From: Branchiostoma floridae
Lineage: Eukaryota > Chordata > Leptocardii > Amphioxiformes > Branchiostomatidae
Assembly (NCBI RefSeq): GCF_000003815.2
Contig: NC_049990.1
Location: 1,598,098 to 1,662,097 of the forward strand
Reading direction: 5' to 3'
DNA: 64,000 bases
A program made the position numbers and the translations under genes. Of this stretch, positions 43,045 through 53,477 are shown piece after piece (the stretch's first letter is position 1; each line of letters opens with the position of its first letter). A model generated the notes under the pieces. That model did not search any database, was not told the origin of the DNA, and worked only from the letters and a program-made list of their open reading frames with translations.

Positions 43045-43111
43045 GTTTTGTGTGTGATTTAGAGTCTAACTAGACATACAAGCACCACATAGAGATAGGA
43101 GACTTTAGATC

Positions 43112-43117
43112 AATAAA
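43112..43117 (+). terminator. Polyadenylation signal AATAAA, gene 3
   Basis: gatcaataaagcacttgc; 400 bases after the stop because of the MITE insertion. Confidence 0.8.
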
Positions 43118-43325
43118 GCACTTGCAGCAAAAATCTTATTTAGAATTTCTGTCTTTTTTGACTGATGACTTATACAAGTCAGAACATATAGATATAAACA
43201 AAATATCCAAGTATAAATTTCGCTAGCAGGCAAAGTTATTTACCTGCATGCACAAGCCACTCTGTAGCTCTATAACACCGGTGTACCTTCCTCTTCGTAG
43301 CAAGAATACCAGAAGAAAAGCGTAT

Positions 43326-43452
43326 GCCCTTTACAAGAGACTCAATATGGAATGACATATCTTGAAAGGTATGGTGAGTAGCGACCTCTCGCGGAAGGCT
43401 TTGGAAGTGCATCAAGTATTCTACAAGTTTGCAATGCCACTCGGGCACTGAG
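43326..43452 (+). repeat. Dispersed repeat, copy 3 of 5
   Basis: gagactcaatatggaatgac, cctctcgcggaaggctttgg and aagtgcatcaagtatt. About 210 bases after the gene 3 polyA signal. Confidence 0.75.
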
Positions 43453-43609
43453 TTTTTTAAACATTAAGTAACGGTTGCTAAAGCATCATCTCTTCTCCCG
43501 AAGGCAGTTTTTATCAATTTCATTGCTGCATATAATGGTACCGAGTTCCGAGTAATTATAGCTATAGAAAAAGGGGAACTCGCTAGGTGGTAAACATCAT
43601 TGTTTCTTA

Positions 43610-43775
43610 TAGTGACGATTTATTTTACGGAGTTCAAACATGAGGGTACCCCCCACAGACACTTTTTCTTCAAAGATTCGATCTAACACTAGCTACGACT
43701 GACCAGTGTACAAATTTTGTTCTTTGAAATCCGTTCCTTCAGTATAAAGGCCATTTGCACCTTATATTACTAACC
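43610..43775 (+). promoter_or_regulatory. Upstream half of the gene 4 promoter, separated from its leader
   Basis: Matches 37550-37710 of gene 3 (tttctta, acggagtt, gatctaacac, gtataaaggccat); TATAAA at 43743-43748. The matching downstream half lies only at 45480 and beyond, so about 1.5 kb of other sequence appears inserted. Confidence 0.5.
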
Positions 43776-43799
43776 TCTATGCTGACTGACTGCGCATAT

Positions 43800-44400
43800 T
43801 ATAGGGAAAACACGTAATTTGCAAGTGCACTATGGGGTTTTGCTACCAGAGGTGTTGGCGGCCTCGGCAGGGGAAACATGGATCTTAGCGTGGGCTGACT
43901 CCACTGGCCATTTTCCCGATTTTCCTGCCGAATTCCACGATCCCCGTAAGAAGGACTGGTGGAGCCTAGCATATCACAGAGATAGCCCCAATGGCCCCAG
44001 CGCCGTTGAGGAACCGGGGAGTTCCCGATGAGCTAGCCAACCCTGTGCTATGTACTCTGTCCCTCGGGGCGATCGGACTTTCACCCCCTGTAACACCTCT
44101 GTCGCATCTACTTTTCGGCGGCTCCAGGAATCGTCCAAAAACCTTACGAAAACTAGATATCCAGGATATCCGGTGCCGTCAATCATGGTGATTGACAGTA
44201 CAGAAAACATTATTATGCACGCCCATGTTTCCATATATGGGTCGACCTCGTGAGACCTCGACAGACTCAAGTTGCGAGAGATTAAAACCCGGAAGTGACC
44301 GCTGCCCTCCCCATGATAGGACGTCATCTGAATGCTACTAACACGTAAATAGAATGTGACGCTACACGAAAAACAACTTCAAACACACAACACATAATAT
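43800..44400. mobile_element. Unclassified dispersed element
   Basis: The stretch gatcttagcgtgggctgact, ccactggccattttcc and gattttcctgccgaattcca occurs in reverse at 51385-51470. 44325-44365 is echoed at 44805-44850 (ctgaatgctactaacacgt against ctggatgctattaacacgt). No protein recognised. Confidence 0.45.
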
Positions 44401-44567
44401 AGTCGTGCGACTGTTATTGTCTATCGTTGTGGACAACGGTTGTCTTTAGACATGCGTTCAGAGTATTACGGGGCACCCGCAGTGCAGGATACCATTGCGG
44501 TGCGTGCGTGACCCACAGTGACCGCTTGCTCGCAAATCAAAAATGGCGGGAGAATTCCTTATTTTCG

Positions 44568-44765
44568 TCAGGCGTTCAGGCCGTTTTCTGGATATCCAGG
44601 AATCGTCCTCCTGTTCAGGCCGTTTTCTGGATATCCAGGATTCGTCCTGAGCCTGTTCAAGCCGTTTTCTGGATATCCAGGATTCGTCCTGAGCCTGTTC
44701 AAGCCGTTTTCTGGATATCCAGGAAGCGTCCTCCTGTTCAAGCCGTTTCCTGGATATTCAGGATG
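44568..44765. repeat. Tandem repeat of ~38-42 bp, five units
   Basis: Each unit has gccgttttctggatatccag + ga(a/t)tcgtcctc or ...cctgagcctgttcaa. Related single copies lie at 45145-45205 (gatttctggatatccaggaa). The core tggatatcca is palindromic. Confidence 0.85.
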
Positions 44766-45299
44766 TGGACCAGGCCTTGTGTGAGAAAGAGACGCCATCT
44801 GGATGCTATTAACACGTTACCGTGAATGTGTCGCTATACGGAAAACAACAGTAACTTTATCCCATCTTGACTGCCATTTGTTAATTCATTACGCAAAGAT
44901 ACGTAAGTAACATGTAAACATCAAAGTATCATTATCAACATTCGTTTAAGTTCTGTAACACCAGGATCAGCAAAATAAACTACACGATCTTCTTGCGGGG
45001 AGATACAAAGATGGCGGCTTTCTGACGAAAACAACATGCTCCCGCCCTCCGCATAGTCTCCTCCCTCGAAAACAGGAAGCTCCACCCCCACGTACACGTT
45101 CTGGATAAACACCGTCGTCTATCCAGGAAACGTCCTGTTTGCGACGATTTCTGGATATCCAGGAATCGTCCTTCTGCTCAGGACGATTCCTGGATATCCA
45201 GGATTCGGCATATTACGAAAGTTAGATACTGACGAAAGTTGGATACAACAACCTCCGTACGTGTCTCTATAACAGTAGTCAAAATACGGACACTGATTC

Positions 45300-45987
45300 G
45301 TGCTAATGACGGCTGATAGAGAATCTTTGAATATAAAAGTTTGGACGCATTGCGTAAAAATTTGCGTGTACGGGGGAAGGGGTATGTCTAATACCCAGTG
45401 CTATCCAGCAGCACTTTTGTTGAACGTCTTCGTCTCCGTACATACAACCTATTACCGTCCAGGTCTCGTAGGTAACACAATTTAGCTGAAGCATTTTTCA
45501 TTAAAACTCCGCATTACACGTGCACCTCGACATTGTCAAGTCGGTGATGTTGATTCGGTGATAGCTAACTTTGATCAACAACAGTACACCTTCCGTCGCT
45601 CAGAACTACAAAAATAACACGGTATAAACTGGTGTCTACAGAACATAGTTCAGACAGTCGAGTCTAGAGGGGTATGTGTAATACCACTGCCCGTGCCTGC
45701 ATTCTGTAGTAACCAGCGCTAGCCGGCCGCAGTTTTGTTCAACGCATTCGTCTCCATACAGCCAACCAATGAGTCTCTTCGCAACAAAAGTCAGCCTAGG
45801 CATTTAAATTTGAACTTCGCATTACGCCTCGGCGTTGTCATGTCCGCTATGTTGATTCGTAGCCTGCCAACAGTGACCTATAACAGTACGTCGTCCGTCG
45901 CCCAGAACTACCAGCAACAACACGGTATAAACTGGTGTAAATAGAACACTGTCCTTGCAGTTGAGACGTGGACAACAGACAGTGAAG
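45300..45987 (+). promoter_or_regulatory. Duplicated leader of gene 4
   Basis: Two copies of the gene 3 leader (37790-38021): 45475-45665 (agctgaagcatttttcatta, tgcacctcgacattgtcaag) and 45770-45987 (cctcggcgttgtca, tgttgattcg, cagcaacaacacggtataaa). Only the second runs directly into an ATG. Confidence 0.55.
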
Positions 45988-46045
45988 ATGTGGAAGTTTC
46001 TGCTCCTTCTCGCGGCTGTAGGTACCCTGCCGACCGCGTCAGTCG
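45988..46045 (+). CDS. Signal-peptide exon 1a, gene 4
   Basis: [19 protein letters not shown] with donor GTGAGT; 58 coding bases, phase 1, as in the other paralogs. Confidence 0.75.
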
Positions 46046-46177
46046 GTGAGTAGATTTTTACCGACATTAGTTGATGGATTTGAAGCCTAAAATGTAATTA
46101 CGTAAAAGATATTTGAATCCGAATATGCCATGTGAACGCAGTCCTCACAGTTAAGCTTTCATAACAGACAAAATAAG

Positions 46178-46235
46178 ATGTGGAAGTTTCTGCTCCTGGT
46201 CGCGGCTGTAGGCACTCTGCCGGCCGGGTCAGTCG
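46178..46235 (+). CDS. Signal-peptide exon 1b, gene 4 (tandem duplicate)
   Basis: [19 protein letters not shown] with donor GTGAGT, 190 bases after exon 1a. The downstream intron words (accgacatt, tgaagcctaaa) are shared, so exon and flanks were duplicated together. This could be an alternative first exon. Confidence 0.7.
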
Positions 46236-47574
46236 GTGAGTACATTTGTACCGACATTTATGCATGAACTTGAAGCCTAAATATGTTATATCCGACGTGT
46301 ATAAACCTACACGGTACCGTGTTGATACAAGAGAGAAAGTGCAGTTGACTCTTTCCCTTGGGTCAGTGTAAGGCTAGTTGGTGCCCAGAACAGATCGCTT
46401 ATTAAACGGCAGGAGATTGACTACTTTTAAGAATGATTCGCCGCACTTTCCTCATGTTGTGGTCGTGCAGTAATGTATTTCGATATCAAAAAGGTAAAAA
46501 AAAGGCTCAAAAGCTATGTTACAAACACTGAATGTGTGTATAGGAAACGCACATTTGGTTTGAATGCAGTTTACCGTAAAGTCGAAAAGACGTAGTATTT
46601 ATGAAAAATGATTTAATGTAGTTCAAAAACAGGAACGTTTGGATCAGTTCTGTGATATCTATTAGGATAGGCGCTGATCGCCTGCTATGGAAACTATCAA
46701 AGTAAACTACGTCGTCTTTCGGAAGTGTGACGTCAGAAACGGGTCAAAGGCTGTTGGAAGTCTTAACGAACACATCACTCAGTGTGCTTAGTGTTTTTAA
46801 AACTGTGTCCAATACAGTTCATTGACATGTTGAAGGGCCTATGAAGGCCCTAGTTGTGGCGATAGTTTTCTTCGGGTTATACTTGTTCCTTTCGTATCTA
46901 TTTCATTATGTGGAATTAATCAATGTAATGGGTACAAAGATAGCTAAATCTATTCATGCCATTGCGATACATTTATGTATTATAAGAATGTTGAAACATG
47001 TCTTCGTGACAAATGCCATTTTTTTCTGAATGATAAACAATTATCTATACCGCACCCTGCTGAAAAAAATAACACAGAAGTGAATGGGGTCAGTGTTTAA
47101 TTACTTTACTATTCAGGATAATTTGGTATATTTTATTTATCTATTTATTTATTTATTTATCTATTTATGTATTTATTGATCTCAGTGGGTAGCCCCTACA
47201 ACTTTTGAGAGTTGATTTCCAAGGGGGCCAATTGCAACCATACATGTAAACAAGATAACGTGTTACATTCAGTAAAAGTTCATTCACCACTGGACAACAT
47301 ACAGTTGATCACATAAAAAACCGAGGCGTCAAAACAAAATCCATGTCACCAAGGAGCTTTCATCAGCTCAAATCTCCAGAGGGTAAGCAACTAGTAGTAT
47401 GCATTTTGGGTCAATAAACGGCCTAAAAACCTTTCATCTTGTATATTGTTCTGACTTGGTCATTAGTATTATACGATATCTCACCAAAGGAAGAAAACCA
47501 TTATATTACAGTTCGTAAATGTCTAAAAATATTGTTAGCTGATAGATGATTCCGTATATTGAAATATTTTACAG
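46236..47574. other. Intron of gene 4, first copy
   Basis: 46290-46790 matches 49470-49850 of the second copy (ctacacg, accgtgttgatacaagagag; caaaggctatgttacaaa). 47125-47180 is a tttatttatcta run, followed by a probable retroelement tail to about 47440. No exon seen. Confidence 0.5.
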
Positions 47575-49450
47575 GTAACTTTTGCAACAGTACTCACCTT
47601 CCTGTACCCAGAGATGGCGCAAAAATCTGCTTTATGAGTCCACAAGGAACAACTGAAGTTTGGTACTGCAAGATGCACTGTAATGCACCACTCGAGTACA
47701 GTAACCACAATGAGGACATGTATGATCGGTGAGCACACGGCATGGCAATGGATGGTCCGTCTCATACGTCAAGACGGCATGCAGTATTCATCATCATTGT
47801 CAGTGTGGGAGAATGCTCAGGTATGNNNNNNNNNNNNNNNNNNNNNNNNNNNNNNNNNNNNNNNNNNNNNNNNNNNNNNNNNNNNNNNNNNNNNNNNNNN
47901 NNNNNNNNNNNNNNNNNNNNNNNNNTGTGCTCACTACGCATTTGAAAAGTACAATGTCATCATAACGCTAGCTGCTCATTATGGTATAAAGAGCTCTCTT
48001 GGCACCGTGATCTTGATGATAATTCTCGCAAATTTTTCACAGGGTTTTTGAACCCCTTTGTTCCAATAACTGTTGGAGGACTGGTCATCACAGCAGGGCA
48101 GCCTCTAGACGCTCAGGTTATCCTTGATGAGATGAAATATCAGCTGGCTCTACTCGGACTGTGCGACGGTCCATGTTTGGTGAGCAAAGGACGAAATGCA
48201 TGGTCTGCTTCTAAAGAGAAATTAATTATTGCAATTTGGCATCTTTTATTAGGAAAACTTAACTTTCATTGTTGGAGTAAGATATGAAGAAATTTATTTG
48301 ATTTAGATAATCTTTCTAAGTGCAATAAGCATACAACACTGCAATATATACAGATCCCACCCTCAAAAAACAAGAAGTGACTGGTTTGTATCAATTTACT
48401 AAAGACTTTCAAAGTAAACAGTTTTCTTATGAACTCTTACAGATCTGTCAGATAACAGTCGAAATGGAGAACGCATTCAGTCAGAGCCTGCCAGATGAAC
48501 AGCAGCATGGATGCCTGGAAGGTAAGTAATGACTTAATGCTCACATGTGCATTGAAGGCAACAACTTAGATTTGTGAATAGTGATTGAATGTTTTTGATT
48601 TTCTTGATAAATTTTTTGTTCGGATATGACATGGGGATCATAACGTAGAAACTTCTTTACATTTACTACGTAAACTTCAAATATTATGTCTATTGTATAT
48701 TTCTTACCGCGGTATCCCTAGGCATGACATGTGCAAGTACTACTCTTCCTGTATAATTCTTCTCATCAATCCTAACTAGCTTCCTCCCATGGAGGTTATT
48801 CGTCGAGGACAGCTGGTTGTCTATGGGTTGTACCAAACTACTTTTAGGCAGGGTTGTTGACACATAGAGCACAACAGGGACAACATTGTAACAGCATCAA
48901 TTCCAACGTCCGTGTTTCTCTTCAAGTTGGTTTATGAGAATCAACACATCGCTTATTATAACCACATCATATCAGCTGTAAAAGAGTTCAGAAATGAAAA
49001 TCAGCATGTGATTTATAAAGGCATTTATACTTATACAGAGCTACAGAAGTAATTGCAGTTGCCTTCAGTAATTGTAAGTGGGTCAGAGGAACTACTCGTA
49101 TGACTTCCAAGGGTGTGGTCATCTTGAAATCTACTCATGAGCTCATAAAAACCCGGACAACAAACTCAAATATTTCCGTCTTAAGAGAATATGTGCCTTT
49201 ACGTTTGTGCATTTAAACTCATTTGATAAGTAGATAATAAGCTTGTTATAAAATCACTTGCATTACTTTCCGACTCCTCTCGCATCTGTGTTTAAGACGC
49301 TTCCATGGCCAGTGCTCAAAATGATATTCTGGAATCATCTTCGAGTATTTTTTTTAATTTCATAATCCAGGCATAGACGAGTGCGTGAGCAGCCCTTGTT
49401 TGCTAGGAGGGACCTGTGTGAATCATGATGGCGGCTACAGCTGCGTCTGT
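47575..49450 (+). pseudogene. Gene 4 module Y, first copy, with broken exon
   Basis: Exons 47575-47820, 48043-48179 and 48443-48521, then a truncated EGF from 49371. The first exon matches 50098-50346 but lacks two bases near 47730 (tatgatcggtg against tatgaatgcggtg) and one near 47783. A shifted stretch with in-frame TGA (47733) results and one Cys is lost. The other two exons are intact (ITVGGLVITAGQPLDAQVI; ICQITVEMENAFSQSL). A 100-N gap follows the first exon. The EGF exon ([21 protein letters not shown]) stops after about 80 bases and runs into intron-like sequence. Confidence 0.7.
48522..49370. other. Intron of gene 4, no feature
   Basis: AT-rich; no exon or transposon end recognised between the third module Y exon and the truncated EGF. 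Confidence 0.4.
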
Positions 49451-50097
49451 GTACAAGTGTACAAGTGTACAAACCTACACGCCACCGTGTTGATACAAGA
49501 GAGAAAGTGCAGTCGACTCGTTTCTTTGGGTCATTGGCAGGCTAGTAAATCCCTAGAACAGATCGCTTATCAAACGACGCTGCACTTTCCTCATGTTGTG
49601 GTCCTGCAGTAATCTATTTCGATATCAAACAGGTCAAAACAGGCTCAAAGGCTATGTTACAAAACTGAAGCCGTGTGTGGGAAACATACGTTTGAAGGCA
49701 GTTAACCGTAAAGTCGAAAATGCTTTAACGTAGTTCAAAAATAAGAACGTTTGGATCCGTTCTGTGATATCAGGATAGACGGGGATCACTTTCTATGGAC
49801 ACTATTAAAGTAATTTACATCATCTTCCGGAAGTGTGACGTCAGAAGGTGTGGGTAGAAATGACAATTTTACAGAAGAAGAAGAAACATCGGGAAAAGCA
49901 AGATATTTCAACCCATACCCTGTGGTATGGCTAAAATATGAAAACGTTTTCCATTGAAAAGTAACGGACTTTCATCTTGTATATTGTAGTATTACCCGAT
50001 ATCTCACCAAAGAAAGAAAACCATTATATTATTGTTTTTGAATGTCTGAAAAATACTGTAAGCTGATAGATGATTCCGTATATGATATGTTTTACAG

Positions 50098-51177
50098 GTC
50101 ACCCTTGCAACAGTACTCTCCTTCCTGTACCCAGAGATGGCGCAAAAATCTGCTTTATGAGTCCACAAGGAACAACGCAAGTTTGGTACTGCAAGATGCA
50201 CTGTAATGCGCCACTCGAGTACAGTAACCACCATGAGGACATGTATGAATGCGGTGCGCACACGGCATGGCTATGGATGGTCCGTGTGATGCGTCCAAAC
50301 GGTATGCCAGTATTCATCAGTGGCAGTGTGGGAGACTGCTCATCAGGTATGCATGTCAAAGATTGTCTAGACCTTGGAACAAAAAGTGATATGATAGAAT
50401 CAACCTGTTGATTTATCCATATATTTTCATACATATAGGTAGCTTATTCGTTTGTATACACTTATTTTGTTTACAAGTACATGTATATTCGTAGTAGCCC
50501 TTACATAGTTACGAAAGTCGTTGTCCTTTTGTTTTGTCAATAAAGATTTCTATCAATTATGTGCTCACTACGCATTTGAAAAGTACAATGTCATCATAAT
50601 GCTGCTCATTATGGCATGAATATCTCTCTTGGCAACCGTGATGTTGATAATAATTTTCGCATTTTTTTCACAGGGTTTTTACTACTACCGGTTGTTACTG
50701 TTGGAGGACTGGTCATAACAGCAGGACAGCCACTAGACACGCAGGCTATCATTGATGAGATGAAGGATCAGCTAGAGCAAATAGGACTGTGTAATTATAA
50801 CAGCCCATGTCTGGTGAGCAAAGGAAGAAATTATACAGTCTATGCTTCCGAAGAGAAATTAAGCATTGCAAATTGTCACCTTTTCTCTGGAAAAACCTCA
50901 CTTATATTTTTGGTGTCCGCTTCTTACGACAAAAAATCATAATCATTGTAATTTGACGCCTTTTCTTAGGAAAACGTCACATTGGCGTATATTGGCGTAA
51001 GATTTGAAGAAAAAAACAACAATTAGTGACTGGAAATTAATTTGCATAAATTTGATAAACGCTTTCAGTTTAAACAGTTTTCCTATTAATTTATACAGAT
51101 CTGTCAGATAACAGTCGAAATGGAGAACGCATTCAGTCAGAGCCTGCCAGATGCACAGCAGCATGGATGCCTGGAAG
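50098..51177 (+). CDS. Gene 4 module Y, second copy: sushi-like region plus downstream cysteine module
   Basis: Exons 50098-50346 (phase 1 in and out), 50674-50813 and 51099-51177, about 156 residues. The first exon has six cysteines: HPCNSTLLP, KICFM, VWYCKMHC, YECGAHTAWLWM and GDCSS. This resembles a sushi/CCP-like pattern (C...C...YxCG...W...C) but is not a standard CCP. The next two exons give VGGLVITAGQPLDTQAIIDE, GLC, SPCLV and ICQITVEMENAFSQS ... GCLE. Such spacer regions after sushi-like units occur in other invertebrate multidomain proteins; I know no name. No further exon or stop is found before gene 5, so gene 4 is incomplete at the 3' end. Confidence 0.7.
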
Positions 51178-53477
51178 GTAAATGATGACTTAAGTCTTTT
51201 AAGCTAATATCCAACTTAAAAGTTGGATATTAGCTGTTATTCTAAATATGATCATTTTCCTCCACACAATACTATAGGGCGAGCTCAATATAGAATTATT
51301 ATGTAAATGACCTGGTCAGAAAAGCAAGTAGATTGTTTTCTTTACTCATGCACAATACTTAGCCTCCACTAGGCCTTCGTATGGGGGTTACGAGGATTGT
51401 AGAATTTGGCAGAAAAATCAAGAAATTGGCCAGGGGAGTCAGTCCACGCTAAGGTTATTGCCCCCACCCCCCAAGAAACATGAACCGAACTGGCCGACCA
51501 ACTCCTCTGACAGCAAAATTCCCCAGGAAAATTTATTAGTCTCCCTATAATAGCCGGCGTAGTCATAATACTATAGGGATAGCTTAATGGTATGGTATTG
51601 TGTGTGTGTAGTCTGACAAAAGACCACGAAAGAAAACATTCTGCATGTTCGCATAAATGTTGCCATTCTAGTTCATTAATAGCACAAGTCAACATTAAGA
51701 AAGCTGGCCTCAAATATTTGTTTGAACCTTTTATTTATTCATGAGACGCTCAAATCGTTCTGTAGGTCGCTTTACATAGAGGTCGTTCAAGGTTATCACA
51801 ACGTAAACTTCAAAGGTGGTTGCCAAATTTAGAGACGCCTACAAAAGTCAACAACCGCCAGAGTAAGACCATTGAATACTACTAATAATAAACATTTTAA
51901 CATGTAAATGCTATAATTATACAATTATTATGGTCCTCACTTTTAACATATTTGCTTTATTTGCAAAACCATGCCCGAATGCATGAACATTCTGAAGTAA
52001 AACGAAAGAATGCATAATACTAACGTCTAATCGCCTGAAGGTGCATCTATTATTGGATTTGACTTCTTAGAAGGCAGTGGTTAATGATCTGTCAAATGCA
52101 TTGGAAAATAAGTGTTTTAAGGGTGCAATTTTGCGTTGAGCTTACGTCACTTTAATAAAGAAGTTTTAGACCTTCAAGAGGATGGATAAGTCAAGTTACA
52201 AAAAAAGCAAGGTTCTGTAAAAATTAAATGTTGATACCAGTAAATATGCACAAGGCATGTTTTTGAAAATATTTTTTTGTTCGTTTTGTGTTTTTATTGT
52301 CTTTTATATCGTACTTTTCGTTCCCCTAAACAGCCCGGCCGGGCCCCTTTGTAGAAATGTGACGTTAGGTGTAGATATCTATGTAGATCGTTGCTGGGAA
52401 AGAAACAACTGCTGCATGTTTGTCAGTCAAAAGCGCCGTGCCAAGGTTATCTTGGGTTCGTGCACAGAGCGGAGGTATCGGGACGGCCGACCGGTCATGG
52501 ACAGATCTTAATGACATAAGGCTACACCGACTCAATTTTAGGGATGCCATCCCCGCGCGCAGTGGTAGTGACATGTCACCCAATAGCATTCCTTGTCGAT
52601 CAGGATTTTATGCTTGTCAGAGGATTTGCTCTCCAGTGTGGGGGGCACATGGTCAGAGCATGAGGCTACAGCACCCTTTCTCCCCCTTCAAACATTAATG
52701 GCAATATATACATGATTGAATAAGAAAAAAACGAGCCTAGGAACCAATAGACTAGATGTTTAGTCTTGTGGTTTTATCAGTTGTTGTTTTTTTGCTGGAT
52801 TTTTCCGCATCCAGCAAAAGTTTGGGGTTTCCAGAGGATGTCATACATAAAGTTAAGTCAGTGTGGCCCAACTAAAAATTTTAAAAAAGTCATACGATTC
52901 TACGCTCTGGAGAGGATCGGAGCAATAATCGACGGTAGGCTGATCCACATAAGCACCAATTTGTCAAAATAAAACAGCGACCTTCAAAATATGTCTTCCA
53001 GTTGTAACATTTATTTTTTATAAGTGCTTGGATACTTTATTAGTCCATTACCTGCCCTAAATGTTTTGAGCATCAACCAGACTCTTTACCTTGACGTCAG
53101 CGCAACACGCCCGTTACGTGACCTGCCTCACGTTACTCTCCAAGCAGAGGTCCGGCTGTTTGTTTTTACATTTTTATGCGTTTTATCGGTCTAGGCAGCG
53201 AGATATCAACAAAACGGTGCAAAATATAAAGCAACTTAAAATCGTCAAAAAAAACAGCCGAAGCCTAACATCTGCTTGGAGAGTACCCCGTGCCAGTGTG
53301 AAGAGTTTGCACTATTTGTCCCTAGGGGTCAAGGATGTGATGTTGACTTCCTACCAAAGTCAAACCAATCCGCGCGCTGCACCCTCGCACAAGAGAACGT
53401 TATCAATACATACAGAAGTAGCACACGACCAAACCCGACTCGTACCGCAGTCTAACTCAGCTCAACAGTCGGCAAAG
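51178..53477. other. Repeat-rich region between genes 4 and 5
   Basis: 51385-51510 is a dispersed-element copy (reverse of 43880-43940). 51770-51950 is a repeat shared with 60600-60760 (gggttatca, aacttcaaaggtg, gccaa.tttagaga). 52300-52372 is a MITE arm (cgtacttttcgttcccctaa, cccggccgggcccc). 53270-53477 is the gene 5 leader. No exon recognised. Confidence 0.45.
52300..52372. mobile_element. MITE arm, CCGGCCGGG family
   Basis: cagcccggccgggccccttt then agaaatgtgacgt; same family and orientation as 690-787. Confidence 0.6.

Noticed and set aside
43973-44330. 117-codon minus-strand frame and overlapping plus-strand frames
   Set aside because: The segment is part of a dispersed repeat seen again near 51400, with no recognisable protein motif or splice partner.
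44568-44765. CRISPR-like array
   Set aside because: The units are directly adjacent and the variable parts are not unique spacers; the context is animal DNA.
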